A stretch of 55,459 bases of DNA from Bacteroidales bacterium UBA1392 (GTDB lineage: Bacteria; Bacteroidota; Bacteroidia; Bacteroidales; UBA932). Position numbers and translations under genes: made by a program. The stretch is from NCBI GenBank assembly GCA_002305275.1, contig DBQO01000024.1, positions 1-55,459 on the forward strand. Reading direction: 5' to 3'. The stretch's first letter is position 1. Every line of letters begins with the position of its first letter. The notes under the pieces are model-generated. The model worked only from the letters and a program-made list of their open reading frames with translations, ran no database searches and was not told the DNA's origin. Below are positions 33,561 to 41,304 of this stretch, in pieces.

Positions 33561-34751
33561 ATGGAATTTAATTTATTTCACAATTTGCTTGAACAATGGG
33601 GAGTGGGGGAACGGTTAATCCATGAATTGGAACTCCTCTTTTTTGCTGTGGCGATAACGCTCCTGATCCTCCTTATCAATCTCATATCACGAAGGGTTGT
33701 CATACCCATCATAAAGCGTGTCGTCAAAAAGACTCGTAATAAATTCGACGATATTTTATTGGATGAGAAGTTTCTTAAGAACTCAGTCAGGACTCTGACA
33801 CCTATTATCATATTGATTTTCATACCCTACGCAGTCGATTCCTTTCCGGTGCTTATGGAGGTCTTAAAGAGGGCTGCTGCCGTATGGCTAACCATTTCCA
33901 TAACAGTACTTATTTGCTCCTTTTTTGAGGCAATATATACCTATCTCAGTGCTAAAGAAGTGGCTCAACAGCACCCTTTGAAGGGTTTTATCCAGATGTT
34001 CAAGATCATAGTGATCTGCATAGGGCTGATTGTCATTATGAGTATTATAGTAAACAAGAATCCCGCGGCAATCCTGACTGCCCTTGGCGCCTCTGCTGCA
34101 GTACTTATGTTGGTTTTCAAGGATACCATCGTTGGATTGGTGGCCGGCATTCAACTCTCAGCCAACGACATGCTTCGCCCCGGAGACTGGATCTCAATGC
34201 CCAAATATGGTGTAGATGGTGATGTAATTGAGGTTTCACTTACAACTGTCAAGGTAGAGAATTTTGACAAGACTATCTCCACAATCCCTCCTTATGCACT
34301 TATTAGCGACTCCTTCCAAAACTGGAGAGGGATGAAGGAAACGGGGGGCAGACGTGTAAAGAGACACATTCCCATAGATATGAATACAATCGGATACCTT
34401 ACGAATGAACAAAGGGGGGATTTGGTTTCCAGGGGATGGATAAAAGCTGATGCGCCGGCGGATATAGTCAATCTTAAAGTTTTCAGAGATTACCTGCAGA
34501 ACTATCTTCGCTCTCATGCTCAAGTGCACCAAGGTCTTACTTTGCTTGTAAGGGAATTGCAGCCTACTTCCGAGGGTATCCCGCTGGAGCTCTATTTCTT
34601 TTCAAACACCACCGTCTGGGCAGAATATGAAACTATTCAGTCGGAGGTTATCGAACATGTACTTTCAGTAATGCCAAAGTTTGGTCTGAGAGCCTTCCAG
34701 CGTAGCTCAGGTTCACTTTCAAGCCTGGAGAACCCTATCAAGTATTCTTAA
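33561..34751 (+). CDS. MscS-family mechanosensitive channel, YbdG-like
   Basis: A 396-residue membrane protein with about five transmembrane segments, including ELLFFAVAITLLILLINLI and VICIGLIVIMSIIV. The pore-lining helix and beta-domain start are seen in ALGASAAVLMLVFKDTIVGL and NDMLRPGDWISM. The cytoplasmic part VIEVSLTTVKVENFDKTI with NWRGMKETGGRRVKRHI is the YbdG (MscM) branch. It should release solutes on hypo-osmotic shock. ATG 33561 is the start; the earlier TTG at 33531 lies within TATTTTTG (33526-33533), a likely -7 box. Confidence 0.9.
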   Translation: MEFNLFHNLLEQWGVGERLIHELELLFFAVAITLLILLINLISRRVVIPIIKRVVKKTRNKFDDILLDEKFLKNSVRTLTPIIILIFIPYAVDSFPVLMEVLKRAAAVWLTISITVLICSFFEAIYTYLSAKEVAQQHPLKGFIQMFKIIVICIGLIVIMSIIVNKNPAAILTALGASAAVLMLVFKDTIVGLVAGIQLSANDMLRPGDWISMPKYGVDGDVIEVSLTTVKVENFDKTISTIPPYALISDSFQNWRGMKETGGRRVKRHIPIDMNTIGYLTNEQRGDLVSRGWIKADAPADIVNLKVFRDYLQNYLRSHAQVHQGLTLLVRELQPTSEGIPLELYFFSNTTVWAEYETIQSEVIEHVLSVMPKFGLRAFQRSSGSLSSLENPIKYS

Positions 34752-34766
34752 GAAATGATTTCTGCC

Positions 34767-35429
34767 TCAACGGCAAAACATGATTCCTATAAATGCTCTC
34801 GCTCCTACAAGATCCGAGAGCATTTTATTATTGAACTGCATGAGATAATCAACACGAAATACTAAGTGTATCGATTTTGTAACGGCAAATTCAGCTCCTA
34901 TGAAGGGATCTATTCCAAAAAAAGAATTTTCATGGAAAAAAACACTCTCTTCTGCTACCCAATCCGACTTCGATCCTTCGAATATCAGAAGATTTTTACG
35001 TGCTCCCCTTCCTGCGGTCGCTCCCGTAAAAAAGGAGAACCTACCTCTCTCCAAATAGAAGTCTGCCAGGACTCCGCCCCAGGAAGAGGCAACATAACTT
35101 CCTTCGGACAGATCCCCCTTTAAGCGTAATGTTGAGACATAGCCCTCAATTCCCACTCTTAAATACTCTCCAAAACGCACTCTGGCTGCACCTCCGAGAC
35201 CTCTAGTAATACCTGAGGCATTGTAAGAAAAGGGTATGGATGTACCACCCGGATTATCCGCAGGAGCACCGGAGAGATATCCCATGTGCAGCATCATGCC
35301 TCCCTGAAAACCGTTATAACGAAAAAATCCACCTCTTTTTTCCTCTTGGGCTGACAGGGATTCGACCGAAGTAATAACGATCGACAGAGCTACAAAAATT
35401 TTAATAATATAATCTCTTTTCATTCTCAT
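34767..35429 (-). CDS. Exported protein, probable small beta-barrel
   Basis: A 220-residue protein of unknown function with a cleavable signal peptide (IFVALSIVITSVESLSA). The mature part has alternating strands with aromatic girdles, e.g. GGMMLHMGYLSG, ARVRFGEYLRVGIEGYVS, FYLERGRFSFFTGATAGRG and a final ARAFIGIMFCR, which suggests an eight-stranded outer-membrane barrel. Its start ATG overlaps the rlmD stop (ATGA), so the two are translationally coupled, and a second ATG lies two codons later. A plus-strand terminator for mscS lies inside its last coding segment. Confidence 0.7.
   Translation of the reverse strand: MRMKRDYIIKIFVALSIVITSVESLSAQEEKRGGFFRYNGFQGGMMLHMGYLSGAPADNPGGTSIPFSYNASGITRGLGGAARVRFGEYLRVGIEGYVSTLRLKGDLSEGSYVASSWGGVLADFYLERGRFSFFTGATAGRGARKNLLIFEGSKSDWVAEESVFFHENSFFGIDPFIGAEFAVTKSIHLVFRVDYLMQFNNKMLSDLVGARAFIGIMFCR
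34791..34829 (+). terminator. Intrinsic terminator of mscS inside a convergent gene
   Basis: AAATGCTCTCG (34791-34801) pairs perfectly with CGAGAGCATTT (34815-34825) around a 13-nt loop. A T-rich tail follows (TTTTATTATT). It begins 40 bp after the mscS stop and lies in the 3' coding part of the opposite-strand gene. Confidence 0.7.
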
Positions 35430-36883
35430 TCCTCTTTAATTATAGTAAGATTCACCACATTTTCCACATGATGTGTGTGGGGAAACATATCTACAGGCTG
35501 AACTGCGACAATACGGTAGCGTTTTGAAAGGATGGCAAGGTCACGTGCCTGGGTTGCCGGATTACAGCTGACATAGATAATCTCTTCCGGTGAGGCTTCA
35601 AGGAGTACTTGAGCCACATCGGGATGGATCCCTGCCCTGGGAGGGTCGAGTACCACAATATCAGGCGCACCGTTATTCAGTATAAATTCGGCATTTAATA
35701 TATCTTTCATATCACCCGCAAAAAAAGCGGCATTCTCTATCGAGTTGATCCCTGCATTGAGTCCGGCATCCTCTATCGCCTCCGGCACATAGTCGATACC
35801 CACAACTTTTGATGCAAGAGATGAGAGAAAAAGTGCAATGGTGCCCGTTCCGGTGTAGAGATCGTATATTACAGGTTTCTTCCCATCGCTCATGCGTGAT
35901 ATTGCCTCATCTGCATATTCCCTTACTACCGAATAGAGACGATATGCTTGCTCCGAATTGGTTTGGTAGAAAGATTTAGGTCCAATTTTGAAACGAAGAG
36001 ACTCCATTTGCTCATAAATGGCATCATCTCCTTTATAAAGGACGCACTCGAGGTCATTGATAGTGTCGTTTCCCTTGGGATTAATCACGTAATAGAGAGA
36101 GTTTATCTCAGGAAAAGCAGCCGAGAGGGCATCCAAAAGGGCATTACGCTTATCTCTCGCTTCGTGACCTGCACTGTCTCCGGCATCTTTGCCGAATACA
36201 ACGATTACCATCAGTTCCCCAGTAGATGAAGTACGAACAATCAAAGTGCGCATAAACCCGTGCTGTTCGCGCAGATCGAAGAAACTCAGATTGTGCTTCA
36301 ACGCGTAATCACGCACAAAGAGTCGCAGTGCGTTGGTTGGTTCACGCTGTAGGTGGCATTTGGTGATATCCAACACTTTGTCGAACATCCCGCTGATATG
36401 AAATCCCACACCGTAACGCTCTTTATCGGAGAGTGAGCCGGACTCCTCTTCTTTTAGTATCCATCTGCGATTGGAGAAGGTGTATTCGAGCTTGTTGCGG
36501 TATTCCACAGTTTTATCGGAGCCAAGGATGGGCAAAATTCCCGGAAGATCAAGTCGGCCGATCCTAACGAGTTGGTCCTCGACCTGTTGTTGCTTGTACT
36601 TCAGCTGCATAGGGTAGGGGAGTGCCTGCCATTTACAACCTCCGCACCTGCCAAAATGACAGCAGAAAGGTTCAATGCGAAGAGGTGAGGGGGTTACCTG
36701 ACGGGTAATATATCCCTCCATATAGCCTCGTCTGCTTCTCGTGACCTGCACATCTACCACATCTCCGGGTATTGCCTGAGGCACAAAAAGTACTTTGCCA
36801 TCAATATGAGCCAAAGCTTTGCCTTCGGCAGCTATTGATTCGATCACAATACTCTGTAACAGTGGTTTTTGCTTTCTTGCCAT
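35426..36883 (-). CDS. rlmD: 23S rRNA (uracil-5-)-methyltransferase, RlmD/TrmA family
   Basis: A 485-residue SAM-dependent RNA methyltransferase. It has an N-terminal TRAM domain (EGKALAHIDGKVLFVPQAIPG), then the Fe-S cysteines FCCHFGRCGGCKW with a further Cys in TKCHLQ. The methyltransferase domain has YDLYTGTGTIALFL, DPPRAG and the catalytic cysteine in VSCNPATQARDL. The family methylates U1939 or U747 of 23S rRNA or U54 of tRNA, and which of these applies cannot be fixed from sequence alone. A minus-strand TATCTTTG (36913-36906) is a plausible -7 box. Confidence 0.9.
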   Translation of the reverse strand: MARKQKPLLQSIVIESIAAEGKALAHIDGKVLFVPQAIPGDVVDVQVTRSRRGYMEGYITRQVTPSPLRIEPFCCHFGRCGGCKWQALPYPMQLKYKQQQVEDQLVRIGRLDLPGILPILGSDKTVEYRNKLEYTFSNRRWILKEEESGSLSDKERYGVGFHISGMFDKVLDITKCHLQREPTNALRLFVRDYALKHNLSFFDLREQHGFMRTLIVRTSSTGELMVIVVFGKDAGDSAGHEARDKRNALLDALSAAFPEINSLYYVINPKGNDTINDLECVLYKGDDAIYEQMESLRFKIGPKSFYQTNSEQAYRLYSVVREYADEAISRMSDGKKPVIYDLYTGTGTIALFLSSLASKVVGIDYVPEAIEDAGLNAGINSIENAAFFAGDMKDILNAEFILNNGAPDIVVLDPPRAGIHPDVAQVLLEASPEEIIYVSCNPATQARDLAILSKRYRIVAVQPVDMFPHTHHVENVVNLTIIKEE

Positions 36884-36983
36884 TTGGTAAACTTTTTGCG
36901 AATGGCAAAGATATTAAGAATCTTTTGTACAATAAAACAGATTTATTATTTTTATAGTTAGAAACGAACCAATTCACACAGTT

Positions 36984-38276
36984 ATGAAAAGGTATTTATC
37001 CATATTTATGATGTCATTGCTTTCAATGACCACTTTCTTCGCTTATGCGGAAAATGAGAAGGAGCAAAATGATTTTTTTGTCATATACGGTAAAATAATC
37101 GATGTAGATACAAGAACTCCGCTCTATTTCGCTTCCATCAGTCTTGACGGTACCAATATCGCCAATGTTACCAATTCCGAGGGCTTTTTCTCTTTGAAAC
37201 TTCCTTTGGATATCTCAGGTGAACGTATTATTACCACAAGCTACCTTGGATATTTGTCAACTACACTAAGAGTGTCGGATTTTAGAGGCTCAAGTGATTC
37301 TAAACCACTGGTAATCAGTATGAAGGCTGTGCCTTTGTCACTTGATCCGGCTACAATTCGCGCTTACGACGCACGTTCTCTTTTTTATGAGGCATTTAGC
37401 AAAGTCAAACAAAATTATCCTCAGAAAGATGTCGGAATGACGGCATTTTACCGAGAGATGGTAAAAAAGGGTAGTAGTAGATATTTGTCTCTGAATGAGG
37501 CAATTATTGATATAGAAAAGGCTGCATATAAGGATTTTTCCTCTATGGACAAAGCTGCCGTTTACAAAGGTCGCGGTAGTATCAACTATAACTCCAGTGA
37601 CACCTTATTCATTCATTATCAGGGTGGTATAATGTCGTCACTCTATGTTGACCTGGTTAAAAGACCATTTGCAGGAGTCTATTATGACTCTATTGACTAT
37701 TATTACAATTTTAAAATGGGTCAGACCACTGTAATTGATGGCAAGTTGTTTTATGTAATAGAATTTGATCAGAAAACAGATGATCCGGAAGCATCCATTT
37801 TATATAGAGGTCGTATGTTCATAGAATCAGAATCTCTCGCAATAGGTCGTATAGAGTTTGCAATGAATGTAGAAGGCCGTAAAGATGCCGCAAGTATCTT
37901 TGTTCCCAAAAAGCCGGCTAATTTGCGGGTTGACGTAGAACAGGCTACCTATATTGTCAATTTCAAAGAATATGACGGTCTGTGGTACTACGATTATGCA
38001 CGCCTTGAGGTAAAATTCTCAACCAGACGTAAGCATGCGATTTTCCGCAATTATTACTCGGTGCTTTCTGAAATGGCCGTTACTGACCACAAGAGAGGTG
38101 ATTTTAAAATTGATCCGGCAAAACGCGTACGATATAAAGATATGCTCTCCGAAAAGGTAAAAGATTTTCAGGATGACGATTTCTGGGAGAATTATAATAT
38201 TATTGAGCCTGATGCCTCGATAGATGCCATTATTCGCAGGATTATTAGACAATTGAGTCGTAGGGAAAATACATAA
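36984..38276 (+). CDS. Exported protein with carboxypeptidase-regulatory-like domain
   Basis: A 430-residue protein with a signal peptide (MMSLLSMTTFFAYA). Residues ~33-118 form a CarboxypepD_reg-like beta-sandwich: YGKIIDVDTRTPLYFASISL, NVTNSEGFFSLKLP and ITTSYLGYLSTTL. This is the same fold found before TonB-dependent receptors. The remaining ~300 residues lack a receptor barrel. They include AFSKVKQNYPQ, MTAFYRE and ELEVKF-like strands, a pattern common in Bacteroidota cell-surface proteins of unknown role. It is probably periplasmic or outer-membrane associated. It stands alone, divergent from rlmD. Confidence 0.8.
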   Translation: MKRYLSIFMMSLLSMTTFFAYAENEKEQNDFFVIYGKIIDVDTRTPLYFASISLDGTNIANVTNSEGFFSLKLPLDISGERIITTSYLGYLSTTLRVSDFRGSSDSKPLVISMKAVPLSLDPATIRAYDARSLFYEAFSKVKQNYPQKDVGMTAFYREMVKKGSSRYLSLNEAIIDIEKAAYKDFSSMDKAAVYKGRGSINYNSSDTLFIHYQGGIMSSLYVDLVKRPFAGVYYDSIDYYYNFKMGQTTVIDGKLFYVIEFDQKTDDPEASILYRGRMFIESESLAIGRIEFAMNVEGRKDAASIFVPKKPANLRVDVEQATYIVNFKEYDGLWYYDYARLEVKFSTRRKHAIFRNYYSVLSEMAVTDHKRGDFKIDPAKRVRYKDMLSEKVKDFQDDDFWENYNIIEPDASIDAIIRRIIRQLSRRENT

Positions 38277-38305
38277 CCCTTTTTTAACACAAGTTATATT
38301 ATGTT

Positions 38306-38348
38306 AAATAGGATTTTGCTAGCCTGGACAGGGAGCAGAATCCTATTT
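38306..38348. terminator. Stem-loop between convergent genes
   Basis: AAATAGGATTTTGCT (38306-38320) pairs with AGCAGAATCCTATTT (38334-38348), 15 pairs with one G-U, around a 13-nt loop. It lies 30 bp after the exported-protein gene and before the convergent AraC gene. The A/T ends of the stem allow either strand to act as an intrinsic terminator. Confidence 0.6.
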
Positions 38349-38429
38349 AATTATTATAAGAGAATAAGATTGAAATTAAGATTGAGATTGAGCACCCTCC
38401 TACTCTTCGAGCATCATTACAATGGCAAG

Positions 38430-39290
38430 TTATTCTTGAGTTGTGTGCTGCTTTCTGAACTCCATGGGAGTAAGTCCCGTATTTTGTTTGAAGAAGCGTG
38501 AAAATGTAGATGACGACGAATACCCGAGTTTCTCAGCTATTTGCGTTATATCAAGATTAGTATTTGCAAGCAATCTTTGTGCTTCCATAAAAAGAGTTTT
38601 GTTTATCCACTCCTGCGGCGAGAATGTGGTAATCTCCTTGACCACCTTGGAGAGATATTTACTGGAGACATAGAGCGTTGCTGCATAGTAATCGACATCT
38701 TTATGCTCCCTGTACCCATTCAAAAGCGTTATGAAGAAGTTTCGTGCTAGCATTTGCTTATTGGAGGGAGTTGGATCGGAAGTGCCGGTACGTTCATTGA
38801 CGTTTCCGAGGATTATAAAAATGTATGAATTTATCAATCCCAGCACTAATTTACGCCTATAGAGGGTCATAGGTTTTTCCAGCTGATGCATCATGATGGT
38901 ATGCAGAGACTCCAGGTCGTTATTGAGTTGGGAATCGAGCGTAAGTTTATTGAATTTAAGCACTTGCTCCAGATTGATATCTTGCAGTGCAACAGTAATG
39001 TCAGTTATGTGCTTTGGCGGAATATAGATGGCTTTAGCCATATAATCCTTGCTGACAGACTTAAGAGCGAAAATAGTATTTGGTATTATTACAAAAAAGT
39101 CCCCTGCCTCGCAAGAAATGGACTCATAGTTGGCATTGGCTGTTATAGTACCCGAGTGACATAATACCAGATAAAGACCACGCATGAGAACAGACTGGTT
39201 CAGACTTGGGTGGAGAATATCATAATTGATTACTACCGCCTGAAAGATATCGGCTTCGATTCTTTTCATATCTTCATTTTCTCTATCCAA
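38430..39290 (-). CDS. AraC-family transcriptional regulator
   Basis: A 286-residue protein. The C-terminal ~100 residues form the double helix-turn-helix of AraC/XylS regulators: VSSKYLSKVVKEITTFSPQE in the first half, then ITQIAEKLGYSSSSTFSRFF and GLTPMEFRKQ in the second. The N-terminal ~180 residues resemble a cupin-like sensor domain (VLCHSGTITANANYESISCE). The ligand and targets are unknown. It is divergent from mnmE by 94 bp and convergent with the exported-protein gene. A start at 39266 (MKRIEADIF) is also possible. Confidence 0.88.
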   Translation of the reverse strand: MDRENEDMKRIEADIFQAVVINYDILHPSLNQSVLMRGLYLVLCHSGTITANANYESISCEAGDFFVIIPNTIFALKSVSKDYMAKAIYIPPKHITDITVALQDINLEQVLKFNKLTLDSQLNNDLESLHTIMMHQLEKPMTLYRRKLVLGLINSYIFIILGNVNERTGTSDPTPSNKQMLARNFFITLLNGYREHKDVDYYAATLYVSSKYLSKVVKEITTFSPQEWINKTLFMEAQRLLANTNLDITQIAEKLGYSSSSTFSRFFKQNTGLTPMEFRKQHTTQE

Positions 39291-39384
39291 AAATAGGAAA
39301 AATATCTTAAAACTTCAAACAAAGATCTCTAAATCCACTAAAATTGCATGCATTTTGACTATTTTTGTAAAAACAACGGAACAG

Positions 39385-40962
39385 ATGGAACAAGATACGA
39401 TATGCGCTCTGGCAACCCCCTCAGGAAGCGGTGCAATAGCAGTCATAAGGGTAAGCGGCAATAAGTCGCCGGAGATCACGGATAAAATTTTCAAAAGTAG
39501 CAGAGAAGGCTCATTACGGGAGGCAAAAGGTCATACCGTCCGATATGGTACCATATTTAATGAAAAAGAGCCGGTTGATAAGGTATTGGTCACACTATTC
39601 CTCTCCCCTGCCTCATATACGGGTGAAGACTCCGTGGAAATCTCCTGCCACAACTCCCCTTTCATCATTAAGGAAATTCTCTCTCTGTTGGTAAAAAATG
39701 GTGCCAGGATGGCATTAGCTGGAGAATTTACCCAAAGAGCCTTCCTTAACGGCAAGATGGACCTTGCGCAGGCCGAAGCTGTTGCCGACCTGATTGTATC
39801 GGAGACTGCGAGTGCACATCGGGTAGCACTCTCTCAGATGAGGGGCGGGTTCTCCTCGGAACTCTCTTCGATGAGGGCTCGTCTGCTGGAAATAGTGGCG
39901 CTGATGGAGCTGGAGCTGGATTTTAGTGAAGAAGAGGTGGAATTTGCCGACCGCAAACATCTTCGCTCACTTCTCGATGAGACTCTCGCCCACATAGGAG
40001 AACTCATTTCCGGTTTTAAGCTCGGAAATGTCATTAAAAACGGTGTGCCCGTGGCAATAGCCGGCGCTACTAATACCGGAAAAAGTACTCTTCTGAATGC
40101 TATTCTGGGTGAAGAGAGGGCCATCGTCTCCCCCATCCATGGTACAACACGCGATTATATTGAGGATACAGTTAATATTGACGGCACTCTTTTCAGATTC
40201 ATTGATACGGCAGGTATTCGACAAACCCACGAAACTCTCGAAAATATCGGCATAGAACGCACTTTTGAGAAGATCCGCGAGGCTACCGTTGTATTGCTGA
40301 TGCTGGATGCCACCCGCCCCGACAATTTTGACGACTCCATAAATACGCTCACTTTGAAGGTCGATCAATCGCAACAACAGGTGATAATTCTTATCAATAA
40401 ATGTGACCTCGTACTCGATTTGCCTAAATCGGGCAAAGGTACATCATCGGTACAAGATACGATATTGGGCGAAGATGAAATATCGATAAATGATACGATA
40501 TCGGGCGAAGAGGAAATAGAATATGAAAAGTCGGGTAAAGATGCAATGTCGGTCAAATATGCTATCGAGGTGGATGATATTGACGCAATTCTCGGCAAAT
40601 ATGTGGATAATGTGAGGGAATATTCCGCTTCGGCAGGCCTCTCCCCCATCGCCATTATCCCTATTTCCGCTGCAAGGCACCTCGGACTCGACTCCATAAA
40701 GAAAACCTTACACTCTATCTGTTCGATCGGCGTAACTAACAGTAACTCAGTGCTTGTAACAAACTTGCGACATTTTGAAGCCCTCCAAAATGCCCATTCC
40801 GCCCTAACCCGCGTTGCAGAGGGCCTGGAGACCTCTCTACCCACTGATCTCTTAACTCAGGATCTCCGCGAAGCCCTCCACCACCTCGGCACCATCACCG
40901 GCACAATTACCACCGACGAGGTACTCGGAGAGATCTTTGGACGGTTTTGCGTGGGCAAATAA
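39385..40962 (+). CDS. mnmE: tRNA modification GTPase MnmE with a repeat-bearing insertion
   Basis: A 525-residue GTPase that with MnmG (not in the window) puts the cmnm5 group on wobble uridine of tRNA. Start MEQDTICALATPSGSGAIAV; formyl-THF-like N-domain; G1 GATNTGKST; G2 GTTRDYIED; G3 DTAG; G4 NKCD; and the C-terminal zinc/K-site RFCVGK. Usual length is 450-470. The excess lies between G4 (NKCD) and the SA motif (G5), about 60-70 acidic residues, where a 27-bp segment (40456-40482) recurs at 40492-40518, 36 bp (12 codons) later. The start at 39355 is rejected because 39360-39367 reads TATTTTTG, a -7-like box. Confidence 0.94.
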   Translation: MEQDTICALATPSGSGAIAVIRVSGNKSPEITDKIFKSSREGSLREAKGHTVRYGTIFNEKEPVDKVLVTLFLSPASYTGEDSVEISCHNSPFIIKEILSLLVKNGARMALAGEFTQRAFLNGKMDLAQAEAVADLIVSETASAHRVALSQMRGGFSSELSSMRARLLEIVALMELELDFSEEEVEFADRKHLRSLLDETLAHIGELISGFKLGNVIKNGVPVAIAGATNTGKSTLLNAILGEERAIVSPIHGTTRDYIEDTVNIDGTLFRFIDTAGIRQTHETLENIGIERTFEKIREATVVLLMLDATRPDNFDDSINTLTLKVDQSQQQVIILINKCDLVLDLPKSGKGTSSVQDTILGEDEISINDTISGEEEIEYEKSGKDAMSVKYAIEVDDIDAILGKYVDNVREYSASAGLSPIAIIPISAARHLGLDSIKKTLHSICSIGVTNSNSVLVTNLRHFEALQNAHSALTRVAEGLETSLPTDLLTQDLREALHHLGTITGTITTDEVLGEIFGRFCVGK

Positions 40963-41094
40963 TGACGAGCCGAAGGTCAAGCCAAGCTCGCTTGACCTTG
41001 ACTGAGGCGAGGAAATTATTGCCGGGCATTTCGCAGCCGCAGGCTGCACAGAGCTGCAACGCAGCGGGAAATGCATGGAACAAATGACGAGCCG
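40961..41094. repeat. Structured intergenic element with direct and inverted repeats
   Basis: The 342-bp gap 40963-41304 holds an exact 12-bp direct repeat AATGACGAGCCG (40961-40972, overlapping the mnmE stop, and 41083-41094). Between the copies are a 10-bp hairpin AAGGTCAAGC/GCTTGACCTT (40973-40982, 40990-40999) and nested inverted repeats, GCATTTC (41026-41032) with GAAATGC (41068-41074), and GCAGCC/GGCTGC inside. It is richer in G+C than its surroundings. No known RNA family is recognised. The remainder of the gap is A+T-rich, with a TAATTTTG -7-like box at 41269-41276 before mod. Confidence 0.6.
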
Positions 41095-41304
41095 TTTTCT
41101 TCTTAAGAACACACTGGCCGGAGATCCAGCCATTCTTGGAAGATTAAGACCTAATGCCGGTATCAATTTGAAGGACAGGTGCTTAAATAGAATTTAGCCC
41201 TTACATTTCTCGGGGCTGGATATTTTTTAGTTGCTTTAAATTATCCTGGTTATCCCGGAAAATATCGTTAATTTTGCTATTATTGAAGAAAATTTCACCA
41301 CAAT

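Noticed and set aside
41075..41197. 40-codon frame after mnmE
   Set aside because: Lies across the structured element, with no motif, no promoter and no conserved-looking pattern.
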